Part shown: positions 12,796 to 24,621 of the stretch, in pieces
Numbering within the stretch: the stretch's first letter is position 1
Layout of the letters: every line of letters starts with the position of its first letter
Assembly: GCA_025677815.1 (NCBI GenBank)
Contig: JAIXMP010000028.1
Span: 1-64,000, forward strand
Reading direction: 5' to 3'
From: Phascolomyces articulosus
Taxonomy: Eukaryota > Mucoromycota > Mucoromycetes > Mucorales > Lichtheimiaceae
DNA: 64,000 bases
The notes under the pieces: generated by a model
What the model saw: only the letters and a program-made list of their open reading frames with translations
Database searches by the model: none
What the model was told of the DNA's origin: nothing
Program-made: the position numbers and the translations under genes

Positions 12796-13649
12796 CCTTT
12801 CATCTTCAAATCCCTACAAACTATCAGGCTCATTTACGTAAGGATGATTTCCATCCGCAATCTTATCAGTAGATCAAACAAAACTCAATAGGTCAAAACC
12901 ATTTTTTCTTGATTGGATAAATTATCTTTAGGCATTTTACGAAATGAAATGAGGTGTTCAACAAAGTAAAAAAAAAGTACTATAAACAGAACCTCAAATA
13001 TGAAGATCGCGGTCAAAGTGATCTTCACCTTCAGTATCTTAATCAGTAAAACTTTATTTTTCGTCACACCTGAGATCTGAAGGTTACTTTGACCAGGTCT
13101 ATTATTTTTATTATAGGCGCCATATTTTAGGGAAAAACCTATAACACAGAATTACAGGTATACGAAAGTAAACAAACATGCACGGCTTAGTAATTCCCAA
13201 AACCCGGTAAATTTATATGATTGTATAGATACATCACTCTACCACAATTTCTTTGAATTTATTCATTTATGCTATAGAAAAATGATAATAATAAAATATC
13301 CTGGAATAATGTAACTGTTCTTTATAATGGGCAATTTTGATAAATAAAAGCCACTATTAAGGTACGAGAGAAGTTTCGTTATTGTGTAATAATTCTAAAA
13401 TATTGTTTAAATAGCCGAAGATCTGTCAGCAATTCTCTTGTGAGTCACCCCCAAAAAAACTTATGAATTTTTGACTTCTTGAAATGAATTGGGGGAAGGG
13501 AGCAAAGTTAAGAAGATCCAAAAACATATAGCTAATAAGAGAGTATTCTCTTGTTTGTGGAACGTGGGCTTAGAATACTACCGTATATTTGGAACTTTGA
13601 CGGTGATTGTCAACCAAGGTTAAGACTCCCTTCTCTCTGATCATCTCCC

Positions 13650-13681
<32 letters not shown>

Positions 13682-13721
13682 TTTGTCACAACATATACAA
13701 AAAGAGAACTCCTTATTAGTA
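12796..13721. other. Spacer before kelch copy 3
   Basis: No gene is supported. A long pyrimidine tract (C/T, mostly T) at about 13650-13680 precedes the start of copy 3 and may be a promoter element. Part of this interval could be further eroded transposon sequence linked to the Harbinger fragment, but I cannot read a protein in it. Confidence 0.5.
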
Positions 13722-16266
13722 ATGCAAACAATACCAACAAATAGGATATCTCTTCTGCTATTATTATTAATAACCTCCAGACTACTTGTATCAGTAGATG
13801 GACTCGAATCGGAAAATAGAGCTGATGCAGGTAAAAGATATCTATAATTGTCAGCGTACAAACATTTTCTTGCTTACATATAGATTATTAAGAATGGATT
13901 GAATAAAATTTTTAAGGTTGTGCATACATGTCAACAGAAGCAAAGATTTATTGTTATGGAGGACACCGCTACAGGACATATACTGAGGGAGGAACTACTG
14001 CATTTTATTCCCAATATTTTATTAGCCTTAATATGACGCAGGGTTGGCAAAGCAATACCGATATAGAAAACGGGTGGGAACATGAAAATCATGAATATGG
14101 ATTAAACCACTACGCTACAATGGTCACTGCACCGTATCAAAAATTTATTTTTATGGATGGAGGTGCAGGAACCGACGATGCCGGAAAATTGATACTTCCA
14201 AGGTTTAAATCAGCCTATATTGACATAGGAGCGAACAATGGTTGGGCTGAGGTGGACCCATCTCGAAGTGGTTCTAGAGTGTGAGTGTGTATTTAACTTT
14301 CTATTTTCGTTATAAAATGTATAATTTTGATTTAGTTATAATTTGGCAATTAACATGCTTAACAAAAAATATATTTTATTCGATAACAGGGCACAGCACA
14401 CAGCCATACTTGGATCAGACAACAATACAATTTACATTTGGGGTGGAACAAGGTAAGCAATTTTGATATTCTTTTTACATTTTATATGGTTTTTTTTTAC
14501 CTGTACTTGCTAACTAATAAGGGTGGGTTATGTAAATTACAATTATTTTCTCCGGTAAAAGTAATCACTGGACCACTGAAACAACGGTTGGTCAAGAATT
14601 TCCTCGGGAAATGAGCATATTCAATATCAAAGTAAGTTATAATCAACGATATATGTATTATTTTCAATTTAATTTATTGCGATACAAAGTATTATTAAAC
14701 ATCTTTATTTACCTATTTATTTACAATATTTAGGATTGGAAATGGACTACAGGAAATTTAGCAGAACAAAATCGCCTTTTCCATAGTGCAGTACGTGTGG
14801 GATCTTCCATCTATTATATTGGTGGCATATATGGGACAGTTCGCGGTGGCACAACGCCTGCCCCAATGGACGTTCTTTTGATATTTAATACAGATTCTGG
14901 TGAATGGCAAAATCGAGGTATCGGTGGTTCAATAACCCCTTCTACAAGAGTTCGTCATACAACAACCTTAAGTAAGAAGCAAGACTAACTTGTTATTAGA
15001 ATATTTTGTTTGATTAAAATAACTTCTATTTTTTTAGTATAAATTATTATTTGGATAGCAATTCTAAAAAAAATTGTCTTATTTTTATGTAGAACCAAGT
15101 ACTGGAGAAGTTATACTATTTGGCGGCCAAGATCCAAGTAAGTATAAATGATTTATAAAAATATATTCCGTTGTCTGGCAAATAAAACAATCAGAATATG
15201 AAATGAATTGAAAACAATTGTCATAATATTACGATGATAGGTGTCATCTATCGATTCAATAATGGTTCTCGAGATGATTATTTCTATATATTAAACACAC
15301 AAGGTGAACTGAGCTGGAGCACCAGAACATTGCAAGAAGATGGTGGCTCTTTTGGTGGTTACGGGATACACGGCCACTGTGGTAAGTAGTTTTTTATTTT
15401 CCAATAAATCTTGATGTTGATAAGGCAACTATCAGGATTTCATTCTGTGTATATCGCGTTTTTTAGTACTCTAAAACTGGTTTACTAATTAAATTATATC
15501 ATTATTAGCTGTTCTTGCTGAAGATTATTTATTCATCATGTTTGGATTTATCAATTTTATCGACCAACCTTATTCATTCAATATCACGAACAAAATATGG
15601 GGAATGGATGTGAATCAATGGTCCTGGGTTTCCTCTATCAATGCTATGACACCTGAATCTATACCTGAGCCAGTTGACACTACTGGTCCAACGTCAGGAG
15701 ATGACGGTAAACACAATTCTATCAACACTGGCACTATAGTAGGTGCAGCAGTCGGTGGGGTTGTTGGAGTTGCCATCATTGCTGGACTTGTGGCATTCTT
15801 TTGCATCAGAAGAAAGAAAAGACGTCAATTAGATGAAAAAGCAGAACAGAAGTCAAGAATGCTACCTAATGATGAAATCGATCCCCCACCACTTAATAAT
15901 CTTGGATATTACAAACCTAATTCTCCTTACCGTAAGTATATCTCTCAGTTAGTATATCTACTTGAAAAAAAAAAGAAATGTTCTTAAACATAGATACTTT
16001 TAATTTTTATTCCTAAAATCCTGTTATATGCAATTCTTTATCCAGATTCACAAGGCAATAGTAGCACGGAAGTTACACGTTCTAGAGATCATGTCGATCT
16101 TTTCATTTCGCAAGAACAAGGACAACAAGATTTAAATAACCCAACAAAGCCTGACCGTTTGGTAGCAGCTCGTAATTTCAATAATAATGGGGGTGAAGTA
16201 CAAAAACATCAGCAACAAAGCTCTAAGAAAAAACCAATCAAACCAGATGGACAATACCGCTCTTAA
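13722..16266 (+). CDS. Kelch-propeller single-pass membrane protein, tandem copy 3
   Basis: Nine exons: 13722-13830, 13917-14280, 14390-14452, 14562-14631, 14734-14971, 15093-15137, 15241-15381, 15509-15931 and 16046-16266; about 557 residues. The intron positions and phases equal those of copies 1 and 2. Exon 4 is one codon shorter and exon 5 one codon longer, the latter within a loop after YYIGGIY. Signal peptide about residues 10-27. The six kelch strands are YCYGGHR, FMDGGAG, YIWGGTR, YYIGGIY, ILFGGQD and FIMFGFI. The stalk is short, and the helix (GAAVGGVVGVAIIAGLVAFF) is followed by RRKKRRQ. The tail contains KPDR where copies 1 and 2 have KPDG, then IKPDGQYRS at the end. It differs from the others by this C-terminal extension. 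Role unknown. Confidence 0.88.
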
Positions 16267-16674
16267 AGTTCTAATTCTTATACTTTACCACTATGCACTG
16301 ATTAAGCATATTTGTCATCATCATAAACTTTTCCTATACATCATTATATCTATATATATACCAAAATATTTTTTTTGTACATCTAATATATACTACTCAT
16401 GGCAATAATGAGGATAATTCATTCTACTTCATAATAATATTAAAACAATCAATTATGATATATCAAATGTTGTGGTTAAAAATTAAAGTGAAATGGGAAC
16501 TATTGATACATGATCTATTGAGACAAACGCTTAACAGAAACAACAACCCTGAAGCCTTCCAATTCAAGGAACATGTCATTTTTCAAAGTCCACTTTTATT
16601 CACAAAAACAAAAGACAACTTTTTTGGGCCCTCACCTTTTTTTTTTTACCGACAACATATATATAATATACAAC
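16267..16674. other. Intergenic region, no gene seen
   Basis: Lies between the last kelch gene and the mL59 gene. It likely holds a 3' UTR and a short promoter; a pyrimidine tract lies just before 16660. Confidence 0.55.
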
Positions 16675-17192
16675 ATGTCCAGCAAACGAGTATTTTCAGG
16701 CAAAATCTTGCAACGATTGACTAAACCATTGACAGAAGCAGATGTCAAGCCACAATTTGTCTTTAATGAAGCTAAACAAAAGGGATTCTGGCGACCTCCT
16801 CAGGTTAGCTTAAGAGTTCAAAATGATTTACGAAAGGCTTGCATTCAACAAGGTATCGATCCACTTTCCATCGGTTTACCTGCCGTACAACCACGAAAAC
16901 CTCTTCGAACAAAGCCCAACAAACTCGAAAAACACGAACGTACACGTGCAGAACGTCAAGAAACTATTCGTCAAAATCTCGAAAAAATGCCACAAACCAT
17001 TCAAGCTTGGAAGGAGGTAAAACCGTGGTTTTTTTTTTTTTGTTTCTTTGTTTATTTTTTTTTCTTTACGTGTGTGGTGTAGTATCCAAGAAAGGAACCA
17101 GATTATATATATATAACTCATTATGATGTTCTATTATTCTTTAGGACAAACTCAAGGAAGCAGCCAAACAAAAATCATCAGTGCCATTCTAA
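16675..17192 (+). CDS. Mitochondrial large ribosomal subunit protein mL59 (MRPL25-like)
   Basis: Two exons, 16675-17016 and 17145-17192, make about 129 residues. The ATG is chosen because the codons before it in frame look like 5' UTR. The sequence has the mL59 pattern: a basic N-terminus, then F-W-R-P-P-Q-V-S-L-R-x-Q-N-D-L-R-K-A near residues 42-60, comparable to the P-x-Y-S-L-R-R-x-x-D segment of yeast MRPL25. A basic helical region (RTRAERQETIRQNLEKM) follows. The protein would be part of the mitochondrial ribosome. The gene converges on ATG6 with about 180 bases between the stop codons. The family call rests on remembered motifs, not a search. Confidence 0.7.
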
Positions 17193-17372
17193 AAAAACAA
17201 GTATTATTCATATAATATATAAACAACCATTTTGTATAGATTCAACAATAATATCATGACAATAATAAAAAAGAACGAAAAAAAAAGTGTAGCATGTTTA
17301 ACAATTCAATATTTTATATAATAATGATACATATTATCCATTTTTTGGGCTGCTGTTGGGTATATGTAAAAT

Positions 17373-19307
17373 CTATGACGGTTCAACAGCAACATTAGCT
17401 CGACTTGCGAACACAAGAATCCATTTCATGTTGGTCAACATGTATTTCAATGCCTTGGTCCATAATTCATCTTGATTGAATTGAACACGTATAGAAAGAT
17501 CACCAATTTTATCCTTGTGGATACGGTATGGGAAACGTAAACTTCTGTCTCGTTCTTCAGCAAAATCTGTCAATTGTTTAAGACAGTTAAGAATTGCTAC
17601 CATAGCATGATCCAACCGTCGATTAAGGAACATTCGATTTAATCCAAACTCATTGGTTCCATATCTATATTCATGGGATAATAATTTTAATTATCCCAAC
17701 ATATGCTTCCTATAAAATATATTTGTATCCCAATAAATATGTATATAGAAATGGGAACTTACAATTCATATGATAAAACAGTATCACCATCCACTTTTTC
17801 GACTCGAGAGAAAGATCCCATAGGTACAAGTCGATATCTATCAGAAAACAAAAATGAATATAAAAAATGAGCATCTACTTCTATTTAAGCAATCAAAATA
17901 TCATATAGGAGAGGATAGAACATACGTATGAAACTGGAACTTTAATTTGTTGGCAACAGTATATAACAATAACAGTGTTTGTCCCCAAGCAGCATTTATT
18001 TCACTCCACTCTACCTAATATTTTTAAAATATTAGTATATATGAAAAAAAGACCATGTCTTCCTTTGTCCCCCGACCTTGAAAATATAAAGCAAAAAACT
18101 TTACCGGCTGAGAACTTATTCGGCCTAATCTAAAACCATTAATTGTACCAAATGGTCCTTCTTGAGAAATACAAAATGCATCATTATAGACGACCGTCTT
18201 TTGCAACCTCTCATATTGTTTTACATCATGATCGTATTTAAGGTTAATCGATGCTCGTTCACTTTGAAAGTTTTCCAATTTGACTTCATAATCATTATAC
18301 TGTTCCCAGAACTGATGTTCGCGTTCCTCCAAGGCTTTCATTTCCGCTTCCATTTCTTCCAGTTCCTTATCGACAGCTTCATGTTCTTCTTTTGCCTTTG
18401 CCAAATCAGATAATGCTTCTTGTTCAGCTAATTTCAGTTCATGCACCTGTTGTTCCAAATCTTTTAATTCGTCATCAGTGATACGCCCATCCTTGACTTT
18501 TCCCAAATATTCAATATAACAATCCCGTTCCAAACCAACATCTTCGAGTAACTTTTCAAGACTTTCCAATAACATGTCGGTACATTCCTGACACATAGGA
18601 TGATCTACACTAGATCTAGAGGACATAACATTGAATAATCGACTTGCTACTCGAAGACGATGGGATAAACTGTTATTGCGTGGCGCATTGCTATCATCTG
18701 CTGTTGCAGCTGTTGCTGTCGTTGAGGATGTAGGTGGCACGGAACTATGACTGGAACTCATGATATGTGATGCTTGTTGTTGTTGGGAGGAGGAGGATAT
18801 AGAAGAAGATGTGAATCCTGCTGTTGCAGTCGCTTGAACAGCTGCTGTTGTTGTCGTCCCGGAAGCAGAAGGTGATGACGAGCTACTGCTTGTGGTATTT
18901 TGACCACCCAACTGTGAACGTGTCAGCACAACAAATGATTCCGACGGTAATGGGAAACTTTCTCGTTGTTGCTGCTGCTGCTGCTGTTGTTGTTGCTGCT
19001 TTTTGTTGGTAGGTAACTTTACATTACTTTTGATGCCAATAAGCCGTTTACTCACAGGCTCTGTCGTTTCGGTATATCGTGATTTACTTTGTCGTAAGTG
19101 CTGCTGGTATTGTTCTTCAGCAGCAAGCGGAGCTATATAGTAAAACAACCATTATGCCGTTTATAATCGTTCCCCATCGTTTTTTATAAAGAAAATAAAA
19201 AGTCAATTATATTTACCTACAAGTAATTCTGTTGCTGCTGAATCGAGATCAGTTAGAGTATCATCAATGCGTATTGGTTGTTTGCATCGTTGACAATTGA
19301 ATGCCAT
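17373..19307 (-). CDS. ATG6: ATG6/Beclin-1 family autophagy protein (Vps30)
   Basis: Five exons in transcript order: 19307-19217, 19132-18105, 18014-17926, 17837-17763 and 17664-17373; about 524 residues. The N-terminus has the Beclin signature [13 protein letters not shown] with its CxxC. A poly-Gln run (about residues 72-85) and a Ser/Thr/Gln-rich low-complexity stretch follow. A second conserved Cys pair occurs in [12 protein letters not shown] near residue 200, then a long coiled coil (about 225-330). The C-terminal BARA domain shows [45 protein letters not shown] and LDHAMVAIL, ending with a membrane-facing [14 protein letters not shown]. Beclin is a regulatory subunit of the class III PI3-kinase (Vps34) complex in autophagy and vacuolar sorting. 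It diverges from NOP56 across about 1 kb. Two cysteine pairs suggest intact metal or redox chemistry. Confidence 0.95.
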
Positions 19308-20323
19308 GGTTTTATTTTTTTAGAAAAATGATAGCGAAAAAAAAAATAGGTCCAGAAAAGAAAGGTGTGCACTTCTTTTTTCCCCGCAGCCATCTAAGTT
19401 GCATTATAAATAGAGGAAAGTGTAATAGTAGATAAATAATCTCCCAGATCAGAGTATCATGATTTATCAGATATTTATGAAAATCCAATTGAACTTAACT
19501 TGCTGATGTATTCAACCGTTTGATGCCTTCACAATCAACACAGCTCATCTAATATGAATAATGACTGGGTAACACATGGATTATATGAAAATATGCTATA
19601 TTAGTCTTAGAAGGAGGAAACTTGTACCTATTTCTTGATTTTCACACTGCTTCCGTTATATAGATATATTTCCAGGACAATTATCTTGACAACCTATAAT
19701 GAATAATGGTACACTTTATAACATGTAAAATTCCATAGCTGTTGTCTTGCGCGTATGTATATATGATCATGATTGCTTCATTATGAAAAGAACGAATTAT
19801 AAAAATTATAACTTTCATTCAAGAAATATATTAATAACAATAAAGAAATATTTTTGTAATAATAATTTATATGCTTCGCTACTAGATTTATGACAAATGA
19901 CACAGAACTGCATTTTGAGAGGATGACTGAAGAAGAGTAACATGATACGTTTCATATGACCTACCACTTGGGTAAGTTTAATAATCATTGTAGCATATAG
20001 AAACATGAATAAACCATATATCAGTAATTTTAAGTCCTGAATAGTATATATGTATATTATTTTGTTACTGGAATATGAATCCATGCAGCTTGTTATTATG
20101 ATATTAGCAACTGAAAAAGATTCAACACTTTACTATGCAACCGTAGATTCAGCTTTCATGCCTCTTTCGAATAGCGACTAGGTGACACAGAAATTGAAAA
20201 GCGGTGGCTTTGATTTTGACAGAGCCACCAACCTTCTGTCCCGCAACGAAAAAAAAAAAAAGTTAAGAACAACATTTTTTTTTCTTGTTCCGCCATTCTC
20301 TCTACTAACATAATTCATTAACT
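19308..20323. other. Divergent intergenic region ATG6 / NOP56
   Basis: About 1 kb holding both promoters. No supported coding sequence. A short poly-A tract lies near 20249-20261. Confidence 0.6.
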
Positions 20324-22145
20324 ATGGTATGTCAACGATTGGGAGAACATCATATATTATATTATTTAAGCGATTATGGATAATAACCATTTTATTATTA
20401 TCATTAGGCAACGCACGTGTTGTTTGAATCAGCTTCCGGCTACGCTTTATTCGAACGAGTCCAGTCTGAAGAGATTGGTGCTAAATTGGAACAAGTTCAA
20501 AAGAACGTTTTGGATCTTGCCAAATTCGGTCAAACTGTCAAGCTCAAGTCGTTCTCTCCTTTCAAGAGTGCTGCCGATGCTTTGGAAAACGCTAACGATG
20601 TTTCCGAAGGTATATATTCATTCATTTAATGACGGAAAAAATAATAGAAGCGGCAAGAAAAAGAAAAAAAAACTTTTTTAAGCGCGATCGCGTAAAATAT
20701 ACATGTCAAAATGAAACGAACGGAAACCAATTAACAAAAAAAAAAAACTTTTTTTTTGATTCCCTATTTTAGGTGTTGTTAACGATTCACTCAAGGCTTT
20801 CCTTGAATTAAACTTGCCCAAGCCTGGTAAAAAGAGCAAGGTTCAATTGGGTGTATCCGAAAAGAACTTGGCTGGTGCCATCAAGAGTGAATGCGGTTTC
20901 GAATGTACAACTGATGAAGTTGTACAAGAATTAGTCCGTGGTATCCGTTTATGGTCTGACAAATTGTTGGCTCAATTGAAGGAAGGTGATCTTGAAAAGG
21001 CTCAATTGGGTTTGGGTCACAGTTACTCGCGTGCCAAGGTCAAGTTCAACGTCAACCGTTCCGATAACATGATCATTCAAGCCATTGCTCTTTTGGATCA
21101 ATTGGATAAGGATGTCAACACTTTTGCTATGCGTGTCAAGGAATGGTATTCATGGCATTTCCCTGAATTGGTCAAGATCGTCAGCGACAACTACAAATAT
21201 GCCAAGTTGGTCAAGGTGATCAAGAACAAATCCGATATTAAGGAAGAACATTTGGAACCTATCGCTGAAGTCGTTGATGAAGATGAAACCATTGCTCAAC
21301 AAATCATTGATGCTGCTCGTGCTTCCATGGGTACTGATATCTCACCTGTTGATATGATCAACGTTTTGAACTTTGCCGATCGTGTTATTAGCTTAGCTGA
21401 TTACCGTAAGAAATTGCATGAATACTTGATTTCCAAGATGAATCACGTTGCTCCCAACTTGGCTGCCTTGATTGGTGAAGTTGTTGGTGCTCGTTTGATC
21501 TCTCATGCTGGTTCGCTTACAAACTTGTCGAAATACCCTGCTTCTACCCTTCAAATTTTGGGTGCCGAAAAGGCTCTTTTCCGCGCATTGAAGACAAAGG
21601 GTAACACTCCCAAATATGGTCTTATCTATAACTCTTCCTTCATTGGTCGTGCTGGTGCCAAGAACAAGGGTCGTATGTCCCGTTATCTTGCTAACAAATG
21701 TACTATTGCTTCCCGTATTGATTGCTTCACAGGTAATTAAACGTACTTCTTTTTTAAAAAAGGGTACGAGTGAATTGTGTATATTTATGTATAAATGAAT
21801 AACTAATATAAAATCATAATAGAACTTCCTTCTGATAAGTTTGGTCAAGCACTTCGACAACAAGTTGAAGAACGCTTAGCTTTCTTTGATTCTGGAGCTA
21901 CACCTGAAAAGAACATTGATGTCATGAAGCGTGTTATGGATACAATTGATGATGATGAAGAAATTGTAGTAAAGGAAGAAACTGTCAAGGCTGGTGTTAA
22001 GCGTACTGCTGATGAACCTGCTGAAGAGGCTACAAAGGAAAAGAAGCCAAAGAAGGAAAAGAAGGAGAAGAAGGACAAATCTGAAAAGAAAGAGAAGAAG
22101 GAAAAGAAAGAGAAAAAGGAAAAGAAGAAGAAGAACAAGGATTAA
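20324..22145 (+). CDS. NOP56: Nucleolar protein NOP56, box C/D snoRNP core protein
   Basis: Four coding exons: 20324-20326 (only the ATG), 20408-20609, 20773-21732 and 21823-22145; about 495 residues. Exon 2 begins [16 protein letters not shown], the NOP56 N-terminus. The single-codon first exon is required, since no other in-frame ATG precedes it and GTATGT directly follows the ATG. The NOSIC/coiled-coil region runs through [18 protein letters not shown] and WYSWHFPEL. The Nop domain includes [47 protein letters not shown] and TPKYGLIY. The tail after about residue 430 is acidic and then KEKKEKK repeats. NOP56 joins fibrillarin, NOP58 and Snu13 in box C/D snoRNPs that guide rRNA 2'-O-methylation in the nucleolus. 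Codon choice is strongly biased, as expected for a highly expressed gene. Confidence 0.96.
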
Positions 22146-24621
22146 GTTACTTGTTTTTATTCTGTCAAATCTCTTCTACTCGCCTATTTCATATCACATA
22201 TTACTCTTCCTCACCTATCATCACCAAAAATATAATGCCTGTCATATCTTTTTTTTATCTTTTCATGTAAACCTCAAAAAACTCACAGCCAAACCTTTTT
22301 TTACGCATATATTTGAATTTTCAATATTTTTTTCTCGTTTTATAGTTTTTTTTTTCCTTCTTTATCTGTCTCCCACGGTCTTTTTTTTTGCATTGCATCC
22401 CAAACTTGTATACAAATTAAATTTTTTTCTTTCTGATGTATTTTACGATTTATTTTTAAAATGTTTGTGTGCATAGTTGTTGTGTGAGGACTCTGCTGAT
22501 AAGTGACAGTACCTCAATGCATTGTCGACGTATTAGACATTGACTACCAACATTTGAGTAAGATGAAAATATTTTATCATCTACGTTAAATGTGTCACTT
22601 CTTTCTATATGATAGATAGACCAATTGTTCATGTAAGGTTGTTGTTGTCTTGCCGTTTACCATTGATTTGTTGATTGTCTGGTGTATATTGATAAAGTAC
22701 AACATAAAAGAATAAGTTCGTCCATTGGTATCCCCTTTTCTGATTATGATCAATATTTATGTATGTAATAGCTATTAGAAAACATCTGCCATTTATTTAT
22801 TATAGCAAGGCTATACTCTCCTGATTGATAGTCATTGCTAGATATCTTGATTTCCCATATAATAATCAAATGTAAGTTCATTTTGATCTAAGATCCTCAC
22901 CTTCATAAACCTCCACTACCTTTACAAAAGCAAAGTCTAAGCGCACCACCAAATAGACTATGAGGATGCGCAAAAGTACACTTCTGAAAAGAAAATTGAT
23001 ATAAAATTGCGTAGTAACGACATACTGTGTACTATCCAAGCTCATCAAAGTATGATTCCAAATCAATTTAAATCTGGAATATTCATAAACACATAGTAAT
23101 TGAGTCTTAAAGGATTTTTTTTATCTTTTCTTATCCCATTTATTGTTACTGTTTTGTACGGATGAATTATAAATAACGCTTCTTTTATTTTGTGTAATTT
23201 AAAAATTTACTACTTTGACAATACAGATTTCATCCTAACATGCATTATTTGTTACGTGTTACATGTAAAAAAAACGTCATTCATGATTATATATAATACA
23301 TACTAGGTACAAGATACATGTATAATTTACTTCGTTATATATGCCAAGTTGTAAATGACCCATACAAGTAATCGAAATAAGCTCTATTGCCTTTTCTAGT
23401 CACCTAAAGTGTAAATAATATCCGGATATTTGGCCGTAATACAGAAACATAATTTCTACAATTGCATGACTTTCTGAATAAATTATTGACTTATCGCCTT
23501 GAGTTGTGGAAATATGTTACGTTATACCTATGATCTCATGAGTTCTTGCACATGGTGACATATTACTATTGCTAACGAATAGACTTTATCTAGCTTTTTT
23601 TATTTTTTCCTTTACAGATTATCAAAAAAAGCATCCCATATAATAAGCTAACCTTATTATCATACTAACATTGTTATCTTTCCCACTCCCGATTATTAAA
23701 TTTATAACACATTCCCAAATATTAATGAATGCCTTCGGATATTTGATAGAATGACACTTTTATTTAATAGACAACAGATACGATGTTATCAGATTTAATT
23801 GTCTGATCCATAGCCAAAATAGAAAAAGTTCTTATCTTTTGGCAAGAATGTCATATATAAAAAAAATCGGAAAAGTTAAATAGTATAGATAGATATTAAA
23901 TTATTTACAAATATTTATAATCATGATCATTCAAGATGCATAATATATAACAACATTTCACAAGCATTCTAATTTTAATAATAATAACGATGTACGTTTA
24001 GGTATCCTGCAACATGTGAATTTTTTGGGGCATTTGATTAAAAAACTTATAAAACGATTGGGGAGAAAAGAGAAACTCTAGTTATTAAAATCATGCCGCA
24101 AAAGAAGTGATACGATGTCATTTTTTGAATTTTTTTATCGTTTCACAAAAGGAAAAGTTGAAAGTTCCAGTTGAATTCGTTATAACACGAGAGATAGCTG
24201 TCAATTTTTTAGTATAACAATCATGAGTTGGCCTTTGAACATTATTGTTATTTTATATACAAATACAATGATGATCCCTAATATATGAACAGTGATAAGT
24301 GCTGTATAACAACAATAATAATAATGCAATTCATATTATTTCATAAAAGTCAATAAAAATGAACGGCGTAACTTCTCCTTTTGGGGATGTTTTTTAAATA
24401 AAAATACTTAATTTGCGAATGAAGATTGGAATCACAAGATCATCCTTATGTGTGCGTGTGCTCTGTAAAAAAATGCCACTGCATTTTTATTTGGTTTCAT
24501 GTTTGTTGAATGCCGAGAAAATCTTTTCTTTCTTTTCTTTTCCTTTTTTTTCTCTTCACTCAACTTTTCAACTTTAAACAGTATTTTTTATGACTTTATT
24601 ATAATAATCATAGTAATAATA
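22146..24621. other. Intergenic region, no gene seen
   Basis: About 2.5 kb of AT-rich DNA with no coding-like frame and no RNA gene I recognise. The first 300 bases are pyrimidine-rich and probably the NOP56 3' UTR. Confidence 0.6.

Noticed and set aside
20610..20772. Possible intronic box C/D snoRNA in NOP56, as in animal NOP56 genes
   Set aside because: No RTGATGA C box paired with a CTGA D box at suitable spacing; the intron is mostly A/T runs.
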